Notes: a model not told the origin generated them from the letters alone. Positions 1-9,317 are shown, numbered from the stretch's first letter. The stretch: DNA of 64,000 bases from Pseudarthrobacter sp. NIBRBAC000502770 (GCF_006517815.1 NZ_CP041198.1:806001-870000), one strand, 5' to 3'. Translations and numbers: made by a program.

Positions 1-452
1 TTCGACGACGGCGTGACATCCCCCGGAATCAGCGCACGTTTGGCGCGCTCCACGCCGTCCTGGTCCAGTGCCCCGGGCTGGCCCAGGAGGCGCCGGTACC
101 TGGCATAGGAGCGCAGCTGCTGCGACAGTGACTCCGCCGTGAAGGGCTTGAGCAGGTAGCCCAGGGCGCCGCGGCGGAACGCCACCCGGACCGACGCGGT
201 GTCGGAGGCGGCGCTGAGGATGATCGTGTCCACATCCAGCTGCTGCAGCAGGTCCAGCCCGGAGGCATCCGGCAGGTACACATCCAGGAGTACCAAATCC
301 GGCCGCAGGCTATGGATGGCCTGCAAGGCCAGCGACGCCGTACCGACGGGCGCCAGGGCCAGGAAGCCGGCCACCGAATCCACGTAGGCGGCGTGCAGCT
401 TCGCCACGTGGAAGTCGTCGTCCACGATCAGGACCCGAAAATCGTCAGCCAT
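1..452 (-). CDS. Response regulator of citrate-type two-component system (partial)
   Basis: N-terminal receiver domain of a CitB/DcuR-type response regulator; the C-terminal DNA-binding part lies beyond the left edge of the window. About 150 residues are visible. They carry the acidic pocket (Asp11-13), the phospho-acceptor Asp57 in LVLLDVYLPD, Ser80 after strand 4 and the conserved Lys102 in LLKPF, so the receiver looks functional. The start ATG at 452 overlaps the stop of the upstream histidine kinase gene by 8 bases (ATGGCTGA), which means translational coupling and a cognate pair. By family knowledge and by the divergent CitMHS transporter gene it probably activates di- or tricarboxylate uptake; that target is inference. 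Confidence 0.9.
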   Translation of the reverse strand, partial: MADDFRVLIVDDDFHVAKLHAAYVDSVAGFLALAPVGTASLALQAIHSLRPDLVLLDVYLPDASGLDLLQQLDVDTIILSAASDTASVRVAFRRGALGYLLKPFTAESLSQQLRSYARYRRLLGQPGALDQDGVERAKRALIPGDVTPSS

Positions 453-2199
453 TCTTTTCCTTTCCGGCTTCCCCCGTGGTCTTTGCGGCGGCGCTTCCCG
501 CCGTCGTATGCGGAAGGGTGGCCATGAACACGGCACCCGGCCCACCCGTGGCCCCGCGGTCCAGCACCTTCACATCGCCGCCGCGGCGCCGCACCAGCTG
601 GCGGGCCAGCGCCAGGCCGAAACCCTGGCCGCCGCCGGCGCGGACCGGGCCGGCGGCGGTGGTGAAACCTTCGGCGAACACGCGTTCCGTGTCCGTGCCT
701 TCCGCCAGCCCGTCACCCGAGTCCGCTACCACGACGTGCAGCGTGCCGCCGTCGTCGCCCGGTTCATCCAGCACCTCCAGCTCAACCCAGCGGTCCGTGG
801 ACGACCCCGCCACAGCGGCGTTGACGGCGTTGTCGATCAGGTTTCCCAGCACAGTGGTCACATCCTGGGCCTCCGTCACCTGCCCGCGGACCAGGGTCTC
901 CGGGCCGATGCGCAGTGCGACGCCCCGTTCGTCTGCCTCCACGCCCTTGGCACCCACGAATGCCTGCAGGTAAGGGTCCTGCAGCAGCTCGGCCTGGTCC
1001 ACCGGGAACTTCAGCGGTCCGGTGGCGGCCAGCCCTGCAAGGTAGTCGCGGGCTTCCTGGTGCTGCCCGATGCCCAGGAAACCGGCCAGGGTGTGCAGCT
1101 GGTTGGCGAACTCGTGCCGCTGGGCGCGCAGGGCGGTGGACATGGTGCCGACGGCATCGAGTTGCCGCGTGAGCTCCTGCAGTTCCGTCCGGTCACGCAG
1201 CATGACCACCCAGCCCAAATCCTCCCTGCGGTGCAGGGCCTTGCGCGCATTCACCACCAGCACCCGGCCGCCGGCCACCAGTTCGAGGGCGTCCTGGGTT
1301 GATCCGCCGCTACCCACCGCCGGACCGGCAACACCAGTTCCGGTGCGCGTGAGGGACTTCAGCTGTTCCGGGACGGGGGCGTCCTCCCACCGGGACCCCG
1401 ACAGGTCGGGCAAAGCAAGCAGCCGCTGCGCTGCGGCGTTGAACACGCTGACCCGGCCGTCGGCACTGACGCCGATCACGCCGTCGTCCACGCCCTGCAG
1501 CACCGCCACCTGGTCGTGGACCAGCGTGCTGATTTCCTCCGGTTCCAGGCCCAGGGTGAGGCGCTGCAGGCGGCGGCGCAGCAGGAAGGACCCCAGTACC
1601 CCGGCCAGCAGGGCGCCGGCGGCGGTCAGGGCCACCGGGCCGATGTCGCGGCTCACGCTCTGTGCCACCGTTTCCATGGAGTAGCCGACGCTCACCTCAC
1701 CCACCACCGTGCTGGTGCCCGGCGCGTACACCGGAACCTTCGCGCCGGCCGACGGGCCAAGCGTTCCGGTGTTCCGGGTAGTGATCTCCTGCCCGGACAA
1801 TGCTTCGGACGGGTCGGTGCTCACCTTTTCGCCCAGCCGCTGCGGATCCGGGTGGGCCAGCCTGATCCCCGTTTCGTCGGTGATCACCACGAACAGCGCC
1901 CCGGTCCGGGTCCGCGCTGCCTCCGCGGACGCCTGCAGCGGGCCGGCCAGGAGCTCGGCCGGCGGGGGAGTGCCGGGCTGGTCGCTGATGGCCAGCACAT
2001 CGGCGCGGACCTCCGGATCGGAGGCGACGGTCCGGGCCAACGTCAGTGCCTGGTTCTCCGCGTCGCTGCCCACCCGGTCGTAGGTCAGCCAGGCGTGAAC
2101 GGCGGTGCTCAGCAGCACGACCAGCAGCACCACGGCCAGTTGGAGAAGCAGCGTCTGGGTGGAAAACCGCAGCGGCTGCCGGGGCACGGAACGCTGCAT
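445..2199 (-). CDS. Sensor histidine kinase, CitA/DcuS family
   Basis: Membrane sensor kinase of 584 aa that should sense an extracellular di/tricarboxylate and phosphorylate the coupled regulator at 1-452. Order of parts: membrane segment about 17-38, extracytoplasmic PASC-like sensor about 40-185, second membrane segment about 187-206, cytoplasmic PAS about 225-345, dimerisation/phosphorylation helix with His362 in the family-typical motif RAQRHEFANQLH, then an HATPase domain with N-box LGNLIDNAVNAAV (about 451-463) and glycine-rich loops VADSGDGL and GGGQGFGLAL. Length and layout match CitA/DcuS kinases. Divergent from the CitMHS gene with 189 bp between the starts, the usual arrangement for citrate uptake control. 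The actual ligand cannot be read from the sequence. Confidence 0.93.
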   Translation of the reverse strand: MQRSVPRQPLRFSTQTLLLQLAVVLLVVLLSTAVHAWLTYDRVGSDAENQALTLARTVASDPEVRADVLAISDQPGTPPPAELLAGPLQASAEAARTRTGALFVVITDETGIRLAHPDPQRLGEKVSTDPSEALSGQEITTRNTGTLGPSAGAKVPVYAPGTSTVVGEVSVGYSMETVAQSVSRDIGPVALTAAGALLAGVLGSFLLRRRLQRLTLGLEPEEISTLVHDQVAVLQGVDDGVIGVSADGRVSVFNAAAQRLLALPDLSGSRWEDAPVPEQLKSLTRTGTGVAGPAVGSGGSTQDALELVAGGRVLVVNARKALHRREDLGWVVMLRDRTELQELTRQLDAVGTMSTALRAQRHEFANQLHTLAGFLGIGQHQEARDYLAGLAATGPLKFPVDQAELLQDPYLQAFVGAKGVEADERGVALRIGPETLVRGQVTEAQDVTTVLGNLIDNAVNAAVAGSSTDRWVELEVLDEPGDDGGTLHVVVADSGDGLAEGTDTERVFAEGFTTAAGPVRAGGGQGFGLALARQLVRRRGGDVKVLDRGATGGPGAVFMATLPHTTAGSAAAKTTGEAGKEKNG

Positions 2200-2330
2200 T
2201 CATCCTCCTTGACGGGTGGCAGGGGCCACGGTTCCGGCGCGGCGGCGCCGTGAGCACAATGAGCAAAATGCTCCCAATAAGCAGTATGCCAATCAATTGA
2301 GCCAAAGGCACTGTCGTGACGGCCGCCACC

Positions 2331-2343
2331 CTACAGTCTGTAG
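2331..2343. promoter_or_regulatory. Short palindrome in the kinase/CitMHS divergent region
   Basis: CTACAGTCTGTAG is a 6-bp inverted repeat around one central base, 46 bases before the transporter start. It is a candidate operator for the neighbouring response regulator or another factor. No convincing -35/-10 pair was recognised beside it, so the role is a guess from position. Confidence 0.3.
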
Positions 2344-2388
2344 CACGCGTCACACCGCTGTGCCGCTGTTCACAAGAAGGAGCCGGCT

Positions 2389-3891
2389 GTGCTGGTAATA
2401 CTTGGATTCGCCATGATCGCGGTATTCATGGTGCTGATCATGACGAAGAAGTTGACGCCAGTGCTGGCGTTGATCATTGTCCCTACTGTTTTTGGCCTGT
2501 TCGCAGGTGCCGGCCTGGGCATCGGCGACATGGTCATGGACTCCATGAAGTCCATGACCTCCACCGCGGCCCTGCTGATGTTCGCCATCATCTACTTCGG
2601 CCTGATGATCGACGTCGGGCTCTTTGACCCGCTGGTGAAGTTCATCCTCCGCAAGCTGGGCAACGACCCCGCCAAGGTTGTCCTGGGCACCGCCATCCTG
2701 GCCGCCGCCGTGTCCCTGGACGGAGACGGGTCCACCACCTTCATCCTCACCACCGCAGCCATGCTGCCGGTCTACCTGCGCCTGAAGATGAGCCCCGTGG
2801 TCCTCACCTGCGTGGCCGGCCTGGCCAACGGCACCATGAACATCCTGCCGTGGGGCGGTCCCACCGCCCGCGCCGCCACCGCCCTGAAGATCGACGTCAA
2901 CGACGTCTTCGTCCCCATGATCCCGTCCCTCGTGGCCGGCCTGGTGGTCGTCTTCGCTTTCTCCTGGCTGCTCGGCCTGCAGGAACGCAACCGCCTCCGC
3001 GCCACCGCCCCCGAGATCTGGGGAACGCCGTCTACGGCAGAGCCCTTCATGGCGGAAGAGTTCGACGGCGGCACCACCGCCGGCGGTTCGCGCACCGGCG
3101 TGTCCGGCGCCGGCCGTGGCCGCAAGGGCGGCAACCCCGGCGGAGCAGCCCCCGCCGTCGGCGTCTCGCCGGCAGGATCCTCCGTGGCCGTGCTGGAGCG
3201 CACCGACACCCTCCTTGAGGACAGCAGCGCCGGACTCACCGACACCGCGCTCGATCCCAACCGCAGCACCCTGCGCCCCAAGCTGTTCTGGTTCAACCTG
3301 GCCCTGACCGTCGCCGTCATGGTGGTGCTCGTCGCCAACGTCATCCCGCTGCCGTTTGTGTTCATGGTGGGCGCCGCGATCGCCTTGCTGGTCAACTTCC
3401 CCAAGGTCAAGGACCAGGGCGCCCAGCTCATTGCGCACGCACCCTCCATCGTCGCCGTGGTCAGCATGGTCATGGCCGCCGCCGTCCTCACCGGCGTCCT
3501 CAAGGGCACCGGCATGGTGGAAGCCATGTCCGCCTGGCTGGTCCAGATCATCCCCACCTCCATGGGCCCGTTCATGGCCGTCATCACGGGCGTGCTCAGC
3601 ATCCCCATGACGTTCTTCATGAGCAATGACGCCTTCTACTTCGGCGTCCTTCCGGTCCTGAGCGAAACCGCGGCGCACTACGGAGTCGGCGCCGCCGACA
3701 TGGCCCGCGCCTCCATCACCGGCCAGCCCTTCCACCTGCAGAGCCCGCTGGTTCCGGCCATCCTGCTGCTGGTCTCGCTGGCCAAGGTGGACCTGGGCGA
3801 CCACCACAAGAAGGTCCTGTGGCGCACCGCCGTTATCTCCCTGGTAATGCTCGGCGTCGGGATGCTGACTGGAGCCATCGGTATCGGTTAG
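2389..3891 (+). CDS. CitMHS family citrate/metal symporter
   Basis: Polytopic permease of 500 aa, related to CitM/CitH, which import citrate complexed with Mg2+ or Ca2+ together with protons. The N-terminal half has the family look, with membrane helices from residue 1 on, SLDGDGSTTFILTT around residue 105 and GLANGTMNILPWGGPTARA around 145. The GTG start at 2389 has a good AGAAGGAG site 7 bases upstream. The protein is longer than typical CitMHS members (about 430-440 aa) because of a Gly/Ala/Ser-rich insert of some 80 residues (about 217-300) between the two membrane halves. It is divergent from the CitA-like kinase, which is its likely regulator. A hairpin at 3942-3981 closes the unit. Confidence 0.92.
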   Translation: MLVILGFAMIAVFMVLIMTKKLTPVLALIIVPTVFGLFAGAGLGIGDMVMDSMKSMTSTAALLMFAIIYFGLMIDVGLFDPLVKFILRKLGNDPAKVVLGTAILAAAVSLDGDGSTTFILTTAAMLPVYLRLKMSPVVLTCVAGLANGTMNILPWGGPTARAATALKIDVNDVFVPMIPSLVAGLVVVFAFSWLLGLQERNRLRATAPEIWGTPSTAEPFMAEEFDGGTTAGGSRTGVSGAGRGRKGGNPGGAAPAVGVSPAGSSVAVLERTDTLLEDSSAGLTDTALDPNRSTLRPKLFWFNLALTVAVMVVLVANVIPLPFVFMVGAAIALLVNFPKVKDQGAQLIAHAPSIVAVVSMVMAAAVLTGVLKGTGMVEAMSAWLVQIIPTSMGPFMAVITGVLSIPMTFFMSNDAFYFGVLPVLSETAAHYGVGAADMARASITGQPFHLQSPLVPAILLLVSLAKVDLGDHHKKVLWRTAVISLVMLGVGMLTGAIGIG

Positions 3892-3941
3892 TCTGTAGCT
3901 GCCCGCGCTCCCTGTCCCCGAGGCAGGAGCGGGCTTCGAAG

Positions 3942-3981
3942 GTGCCCGTCTGACGCCCGCTGGGGGATGTCAGACGGGCAT
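3942..3981 (+). terminator. Hairpin after the CitMHS gene
   Basis: Arms GTGCCCGTCTGAC (3942-3954) and GTCAGACGGGCAT (3969-3981) pair over 13 positions including one G-T pair, with a 14-base loop. It lies 50 bases after the transporter stop and before gatC. There is no long T run, so termination is plausible rather than certain. A weaker stem (GCCCGC...GCGGGC) precedes it at about 3901-3934. Confidence 0.5.
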
Positions 3982-4039
3982 CTGCGTTTGGCGCACTAGA
4001 CTGGATCGGAAAACAATTCGAACTTTGCAGGGGAGATCC

Positions 4040-4336
4040 ATGGCTGCGATCAACCGTGACGACGTCGCGCACCTCGCGCGGCTCGCTCACATCGAGATGA
4101 GTGCCGAAGAGCTGGACAGGATGGCCGGCGAACTGGCCGTCATCGTGAATTCGGTCAAGTCCGTCAGCGAGGCCGCAGGGGACGACGTTCCGGCCACCTC
4201 GCACCCCATCCCGCTCACCAACGTGTTCCGCGACGACGTTGTGGGCCACACCTTCACGGCTGAACAGGCACTCTCCGGCGCCCCGGACTCCGATGACAAC
4301 CGTTTCAAGGTTCCGGCAATCCTGGATGAGGCATAG
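4040..4336 (+). CDS. gatC: Asp-tRNA(Asn)/Glu-tRNA(Gln) amidotransferase subunit GatC
   Basis: Small subunit (98 aa) of the GatCAB complex that converts misacylated Glu-tRNA(Gln) or Asp-tRNA(Asn) to the correct Gln- or Asn-tRNA. The protein has the family start [18 protein letters not shown] and the C-terminal region with [16 protein letters not shown] that wraps around GatA. The ATG at 4040 is chosen over an in-frame upstream codon because GGGGAG precedes it by five bases and because the family starts here. First gene of gatC-gatA-gatB; gatA begins two bases after its stop. TAGACT at 3997-4002 could be the promoter -10 element. Confidence 0.96.
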   Translation: MAAINRDDVAHLARLAHIEMSAEELDRMAGELAVIVNSVKSVSEAAGDDVPATSHPIPLTNVFRDDVVGHTFTAEQALSGAPDSDDNRFKVPAILDEA

Positions 4337-4338
4337 AC

Positions 4339-5910
4339 ATGACTGACAAGAACACCAGCGCCGACACCCTGATCAGGCTTTCCGCCGCGCAGCTTGCCGA
4401 GAAACTCCACGCCGGCGAAGTCACCGCCGTCGAAGCCACCCAGGCCTACCTGGACCGCATCGCCGCCGTTGACGGCCAGGTCAACGCCTTCCTGCACGTC
4501 AACGCCGAAGAAGCGCTCGCCGTCGCCGCCGAGGTGGACGCCATCCGCGCCGCCGGCGGGGCGGAAGCCGAAGCACTGCACTACCTGGCGGGCGTTCCCA
4601 TCGCCGTCAAGGACCTGATTGTCACCATCGGCCAGCCCACCACGGCCGGCTCCAAGATCCTCGAGGGCTGGCACAGCCCGTACGACGCCACCGTCGTCGA
4701 GCGGCTGCGTGCCGCGAAGATGCCCATCCTGGGCAAGACCAACCTGGACGAGTTCGCCATGGGCTCGTCCACGGAGCACTCCGCGTACGGTCCCACCCGC
4801 AACCCCTGGGACCTGGACCGGATCCCCGGCGGCTCCGGCGGCGGCTCCGCTGCCGCCGTCGCTGCTTTCGAGGCGCCCCTGGCCCTGGGCACGGACACCG
4901 GCGGCTCCATCCGCCAGCCCGGCGCCGTCACCGGAACCGTGGGCGTGAAGCCCACCTACGGCAGCGTCTCCCGCTACGGCGCCATCGCCATGGCATCCTC
5001 CCTGGACCAGATCGGCCCGGTCACCCGCACCGTCCTGGACTCCGCGCTCCTGCACCAGGTCATCGGCGGCCACGATCCCCGCGACTCCACCTCGCTGCCG
5101 GAACCGTTGGCTGACCTTGTTGCCGCCGCCAAGACCGGCAACGTCGAGGGGCTGCGGATCGGCATCATCAAGGAGCTGCATGGCGAGGGCTACCAGGCCG
5201 GGGTCGAGAACCGTTTCAACGATGCCCTGGAGCTGCTCAAAGAAGCCGGCGCCGAGATCGTGGAGGTCTCCTGCCCCAACTTCCAGTACGCCCTGGGCGC
5301 CTACTACCTGATCATGCCGTCCGAGGCATCCTCCAACCTGGCCAAGTTCGACGGCGTCCGGTACGGCCTGCGCGTCCTCCCCGAAGACGGCCCCATGACC
5401 ATCGAACGCGTCATGGGTGCCACCCGTGCCGCCGGGTTCGGCGACGAAGTCAAGCGCCGCATCATCCTGGGCACCTACGCCCTGTCCGCAGGCTACTACG
5501 ACGCCTACTACGGCTCCGCCCAGAAGGTCCGCACCCTGGTGCAGCGGGACTTCGAGGCCGCCTTCGCCCAGGCTGACGTCCTGATCTCGCCCACCGCCCC
5601 CACCACGGCGTTCCCGCTCGGCGAAAAACTGGACGATCCGCTGGCCATGTACCTCAATGACGTGGCCACCATCCCCGCGAACCTCGCGGGCGTCCCCGGC
5701 CTGTCGCTGCCAGGCGGCCTGGCGGACGAGGACGGGCTGCCCGTCGGCATCCAGCTGCTGGCCCCCGCGCGCGAAGACGCCCGTTTGTACCGGGTGGGCG
5801 CGGTCCTTGAATCGCTGCTCGAGGCGAAATGGGGCGGCCCGCTGCTGGCACAGGCTCCCGACCTTGCCGCCGCCGCTGCCGGAACCCTCGAAACCCAGGA
5901 GGCAAAATAA
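4339..5910 (+). CDS. gatA: Asp/Glu-tRNA amidotransferase subunit GatA (glutaminase)
   Basis: Amidase-signature subunit (523 aa) that releases ammonia from glutamine and feeds it to GatB. The catalytic Lys is in the segment IAVKDLIVT (about residue 92). The Gly/Ser-rich amidase signature [13 protein letters not shown] and the following [11 protein letters not shown] carry the cis-Ser and nucleophile Ser. Length is normal for actinobacterial GatA. The stop codon shares one base with the gatB start (TAATG), so the two are translationally coupled and made in equal amounts. Confidence 0.97.
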   Translation: MTDKNTSADTLIRLSAAQLAEKLHAGEVTAVEATQAYLDRIAAVDGQVNAFLHVNAEEALAVAAEVDAIRAAGGAEAEALHYLAGVPIAVKDLIVTIGQPTTAGSKILEGWHSPYDATVVERLRAAKMPILGKTNLDEFAMGSSTEHSAYGPTRNPWDLDRIPGGSGGGSAAAVAAFEAPLALGTDTGGSIRQPGAVTGTVGVKPTYGSVSRYGAIAMASSLDQIGPVTRTVLDSALLHQVIGGHDPRDSTSLPEPLADLVAAAKTGNVEGLRIGIIKELHGEGYQAGVENRFNDALELLKEAGAEIVEVSCPNFQYALGAYYLIMPSEASSNLAKFDGVRYGLRVLPEDGPMTIERVMGATRAAGFGDEVKRRIILGTYALSAGYYDAYYGSAQKVRTLVQRDFEAAFAQADVLISPTAPTTAFPLGEKLDDPLAMYLNDVATIPANLAGVPGLSLPGGLADEDGLPVGIQLLAPAREDARLYRVGAVLESLLEAKWGGPLLAQAPDLAAAAAGTLETQEAK

Positions 5911-7418
5911 TGAGCACTGACCACATCCTGAGCTTCGAAGAGGCCATGGAGAAGTACGATCCCGTCCTGGGGTTCGAGGTCCACGTGGAGCTGAACACTA
6001 AGACCAAGATGTTCTCCTCCGCGCCGAACGTCTTCGGCGATGAGCCCAACACCAATGTCAACGAGGTGGACCTGGGCATGCCCGGCGTCCTGCCCGTGGT
6101 CAACAAGACGGCCATCGAGTCCTCCATCAAGATCGGCCTGGCGCTGAACTGCAAGATCGCCGAGTCCTGCCGCTTCGCCCGGAAGCAGTACTTCTACCCG
6201 GACACCCCCAAGAACTTCCAGACGTCCCAGTACGACGAGCCGATTGCGTACGACGGCTACCTCGATGTTGAACTTGAGGACGGCACCGTGTTCCGCGTGG
6301 AGATCGAGCGCGCACACATGGAGGAGGATGCCGGGAAGCTGACCCACATGGGCGGTGCCACGGGCCGAATCCAGGGCGCAGACTTCTCGCTGGTGGACTA
6401 CAACCGTGCGGGTGTGCCGCTGGTGGAAATCGTCACCAAGCCCATCGAGGGCGCCGGATCCCGCGCACCGGAACTGGCCAAGGCCTACGTGGCGGCCGTC
6501 CGGGAGATCGTCAAGAACCTGGGCGTGTCCGATGCAAAGATGGAACGCGGCAACGTCCGCTGCGATGCCAACGTTTCGCTGCGCCCGCACGGCCGTGAGC
6601 GGTTCGGCATCCGGTCCGAGACCAAGAACGTGAACTCGCTGCGCGCCGTGGAACACGCCGTCCGTTACGAGATCCAGCGCCACGCTGCCGTCCTGGACTC
6701 GGGTGAACCGGTGATCCAGGAGACCCGCCACTGGCACGAGGACACGCGCACCACCACGTCCGGCCGCGCCAAGTCCGACGCCGACGACTACCGCTACTTC
6801 CCGGAACCGGACCTGGTTCCCGTGGTGGCATCCCGTGAATGGGTGGAGGAGCTGCGCGCCACCCTGCCCGAGCCGCCCGCCGAGCGCCGCAAGCGCCTCA
6901 AGGCCGACTGGGGCTACTCCGACCTCGAATTCCGGGACGTGGTGAACGCCGGCGTCCTGGACGAGATCGAGGAAACCATCGCCGCCGGCGCCACGGCTTC
7001 CGTGGCCCGCAAGTGGTGGATGGGTGAGATCGTGGGCCGCGCCAAGGCCGCCGACGTGGACCCCGGCCAGCTGGGCGTTGAGGCTGCCACGGTGGTGGAG
7101 CTGAGCCGCATGGTTGAGGCGGGCAAGATCAACAACAAGATGGCCTCCCAGGTGCTGGACGGCGTGCTCGCCGGTGAAGGCACCCCGGAGGAGATCGTGG
7201 AGAAGCGCGGCCTGGCCGTCGTGTCCGACGACGGGCCCCTCCTCGAAGCCATCGACGCCGCACTGGCCGCGCAGCCCGACGTCGCGGACAAGATCCGCGG
7301 CGGCAAGGTGCAGGCCATCGGCGCGATCGTTGGCGGGGTCATGAAGGCCACCCGCGGCCAGGCCGACGCGGGCCGCGTCCGGGAACTCATCCTGGAGAAA
7401 CTGGGCGTCACCGTCTAG
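5910..7418 (+). CDS. gatB: Asp/Glu-tRNA amidotransferase subunit GatB
   Basis: tRNA-binding and kinase/transamidase subunit (502 aa) of GatCAB. The N-terminal GatB domain shows the family motif FEVHVELNTKTKMFSSAPN (about 23-41) and the later ETKNVNSLRAVEHAV; the C-terminal GatB/YqeY tail (about 345-500) contains MVEAGKINNKMASQVLDGV. The ATG at 5910 overlaps the gatA stop and has AGGAGG 7 bases upstream, so the longer in-frame reading through gatA is rejected. Last gene of the operon; a long palindrome (7429-7493) begins 11 bases after its stop. Confidence 0.97.
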   Translation: MSTDHILSFEEAMEKYDPVLGFEVHVELNTKTKMFSSAPNVFGDEPNTNVNEVDLGMPGVLPVVNKTAIESSIKIGLALNCKIAESCRFARKQYFYPDTPKNFQTSQYDEPIAYDGYLDVELEDGTVFRVEIERAHMEEDAGKLTHMGGATGRIQGADFSLVDYNRAGVPLVEIVTKPIEGAGSRAPELAKAYVAAVREIVKNLGVSDAKMERGNVRCDANVSLRPHGRERFGIRSETKNVNSLRAVEHAVRYEIQRHAAVLDSGEPVIQETRHWHEDTRTTTSGRAKSDADDYRYFPEPDLVPVVASREWVEELRATLPEPPAERRKRLKADWGYSDLEFRDVVNAGVLDEIEETIAAGATASVARKWWMGEIVGRAKAADVDPGQLGVEAATVVELSRMVEAGKINNKMASQVLDGVLAGEGTPEEIVEKRGLAVVSDDGPLLEAIDAALAAQPDVADKIRGGKVQAIGAIVGGVMKATRGQADAGRVRELILEKLGVTV

Positions 7419-7428
7419 TACCCGCACA

Positions 7429-7493
7429 CCCAACTGGGTCGCAGTTGATGTCGTTTTGGCGCCCGTAACGACATTGACTGCGACCCAGTTGGG
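7429..7493. repeat. Long hairpin element after gatB
   Basis: Two 27-base arms (7429-7455 and 7467-7493), beginning CCCAACTGGGTCGCAGT and ending ACTGCGACCCAGTTGGG, match at 25 of 27 positions around an 11-base loop TTGGCGCCCGT. It may terminate gatCAB transcription, but it is far longer than needed and has no T run. It resembles the element at 34322-34371 in its inner part (TGTCGTTTTGG against TGCCGTTTTGA), which suggests a dispersed REP-like family. Confidence 0.75.
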
Positions 7494-7608
7494 CTTTAAG
7501 TACTCAGGTGCCGCCGGCCGCAAAGTACCCGTGGCCGCGCCGGCGTGGCGGACTTACACTGGAGCCCACAGGGCGCCGGTGCCCTGCCTGCGTGCGGGAG
7601 GAACAACC

Positions 7609-8235
7609 ATGGCCCGGGAACCTAAGAGGATGCGCAAGGCGGTGCTGGCCGGTGCCGTAGCCGTGGCACTCACCGGGACGGGAGCCGCCCTCGCCTGGTC
7701 GGCAAGCGGGACGCCAACGCCGTCCCCCTCCCAGGCCGCGCCGAACCCCTCGCAGACCGCACCGGGCCAGCAGAAGGCACCCGGACAGCAGAAAGCGCCA
7801 GGCCAGCAGAAGGCACCCGGGCAAAAGTCCCAGCGCGCCCAGCCGCTGCATGGTGAGGGTGTGGTCAAGCAGCCCGACGGAACCTTCCAAACCGTTCTCG
7901 AACAGCGCGGAACCGTGGAGTCCGTCAGCGACTCCGCCATCACCGTCAAGAGCGAGGACGGCTTCACGCAGTCCTACACTGTCAACGCGGACACCAGGAT
8001 CACCAAACTTCCAGCGTCCGGCGACGGTGCCAGCCGTAAGCCGGCAGACGGAACGCCAGCGGACATCGCCGCCGGCGACACCGTGCGGGTAGCCGGCGTA
8101 AAGGACGGGGACAAGGCCACCGCCAAGCGGATCGTTGACGGTGCCGGCGACGGCCCCGGCTTGGGGTTGGGACGCGGGCATGGCATGGGCCACAAGATGG
8201 GCGCCGGAGACGATCAGGATGGCGAAGGGGCGTAG
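7609..8235 (+). CDS. Exported DUF5666-like protein with PGQQKA repeats
   Basis: Predicted exported protein of 208 aa, function unknown. It starts with a basic n-region and hydrophobic core (about residues 8-32, ALAWSASG), then a Pro/Ser/Gln-rich linker with three or more copies of a 6-residue unit APGQQK (about 48-70). A beta-rich domain follows (about 98-165, RGTVESVSDSAITVKSEDG) of the type found in DUF5666 proteins, and the tail is rich in Gly, His and Asp. The ATG at 7609 is preceded by GGGAGGAA. It stands alone, convergent with the LysR gene at 8280. The His/Asp/Met-rich tail (HGMGHKMGAGDDQD) could bind metal; that is only a suggestion. Confidence 0.75.
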   Translation: MAREPKRMRKAVLAGAVAVALTGTGAALAWSASGTPTPSPSQAAPNPSQTAPGQQKAPGQQKAPGQQKAPGQKSQRAQPLHGEGVVKQPDGTFQTVLEQRGTVESVSDSAITVKSEDGFTQSYTVNADTRITKLPASGDGASRKPADGTPADIAAGDTVRVAGVKDGDKATAKRIVDGAGDGPGLGLGRGHGMGHKMGAGDDQDGEGA

Positions 8236-8279
8236 CGGCGCCGGTCCGGCCACCCGGCAGAGCGCCCGCGGCACGCTGC

Positions 8280-9191
8280 CTACCCCTGCTGCACCAGTCC
8301 TGCCATGATGTCCTCCAGGGCCTCGCAGACCATCACCACGGCCCGACGCTTCAGGTTCTCAGGCCTGGCCAGCAGGTCGATCCTGCGCCGGGTGCTGATG
8401 CCCTCCAGCGGCCGCAGCACGATGTCCGGGTTCAGGACCGGGCCCGCCGTGTACCGGGGCAGCAGCCCCACCACGCCCCCGGCAGCCACCAGCGCCGCCA
8501 CCGTGGAGTAGTCGTTGATGCGGTGGATGATGTTCGGCTCCCGGCTGGAGACGGCAGCGACGGCGGACAGGACATCGGCGGGGGAGTAGCCGGGGTGGCT
8601 GGTCACCCAGGCCTCGCCGCCGACGTCGTCCGCCGTGACTTTCTCCTGTCGGGCCAACCGGTGGCCTGCGGGCAGCGCCACGTCCAGCGGCTCATGCGCC
8701 AAGGGGATCACGGCAACCCGTTCCGCCGGCCAGCGCGGGCTGTGGTCCATCCGGTGTGCGAGCACCAGGTCATACCGGGCGGTGAGGGCGGGGAAGTCCT
8801 GCTGGGCAACGTCCTCGTCCGACAATTCAATGCGAGGGTGCTCCGGCCGGTCCAGCATGCGCGCCAGCGGCGCGAACAGGGCCTGCCCCGCGCTATGGAA
8901 TCCACTGAGGGTCACCCTGCCGGCAGGGGAGCCGTGATAGGTGCCCAGCGCACCGCGGGCCTCGGCCATGGCGCTGACGACGGCGGCGCCCGCGTCCGCG
9001 AGCACCTGTCCCGCCTCTGTCAGCACCAGGTTGCGGCCCTCCTTGCGCGTCAGCGGAACCTCCACGGTGCGCTGCAGGTGCGCCAGTTGCTGCGACACGG
9101 CCGACGGGGTGACCATGAGCGTATCGGCCACCGCCTTCACGCTGCCCAAAGCGCCCAGCTCCCGCAGGATTTCCAGCTGATGAACCTCCAT
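8280..9191 (-). CDS. LysR family transcriptional regulator (beside tdh-kbl)
   Basis: LTTR of 303 aa. N-terminal winged helix-turn-helix at about residues 4-62 (ELGALGSVKAVADTL, TPSAVSQQLAHLQ), linker helix, then a periplasmic-binding-protein-like effector domain (about 88-300). Divergent from tdh-kbl with 126 bp between the starts, the standard position for a regulator of that operon, so it probably responds to threonine, glycine or a related metabolite. The intergenic region contains the palindrome CTAATCATTAG at 9201-9211. Target and effector are inference. Confidence 0.9.
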   Translation of the reverse strand: MEVHQLEILRELGALGSVKAVADTLMVTPSAVSQQLAHLQRTVEVPLTRKEGRNLVLTEAGQVLADAGAAVVSAMAEARGALGTYHGSPAGRVTLSGFHSAGQALFAPLARMLDRPEHPRIELSDEDVAQQDFPALTARYDLVLAHRMDHSPRWPAERVAVIPLAHEPLDVALPAGHRLARQEKVTADDVGGEAWVTSHPGYSPADVLSAVAAVSSREPNIIHRINDYSTVAALVAAGGVVGLLPRYTAGPVLNPDIVLRPLEGISTRRRIDLLARPENLKRRAVVMVCEALEDIMAGLVQQG

Positions 9192-9200
9192 GCATCCACT

Positions 9201-9211
9201 CTAATCATTAG
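9201..9211. promoter_or_regulatory. Candidate LysR operator upstream of tdh
   Basis: CTAATCATTAG is an inverted repeat with 5-bp arms, 9 bases before the LysR start. It overlaps a second small dyad, TAGC-AAAC-GCTA. The position fits an autoregulatory LTTR site in the LysR/tdh divergent region. Confidence 0.35.
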
Positions 9212-9317
9212 CAAACGCTACATCGTCGATTGAGAAGATCCCGGTTGTGCTAAAGCATCACCGGGGCTTCAATGGGGAGGTACCCCGCAGAGCGAACGCC
9301 AAGCAGTAAGGACGCCA

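Noticed and set aside
2350..3807. Long minus-strand open frame opposite the CitMHS gene
   Set aside because: It mirrors a real transporter gene, is rich in His/Gly/Gln from G/C-biased third positions and has no family motif.
5508..7523. 671-codon minus-strand frame over gatA/gatB
   Set aside because: Antisense shadow of two certain genes in high-GC DNA; composition is unlike a protein and no start signal is present.
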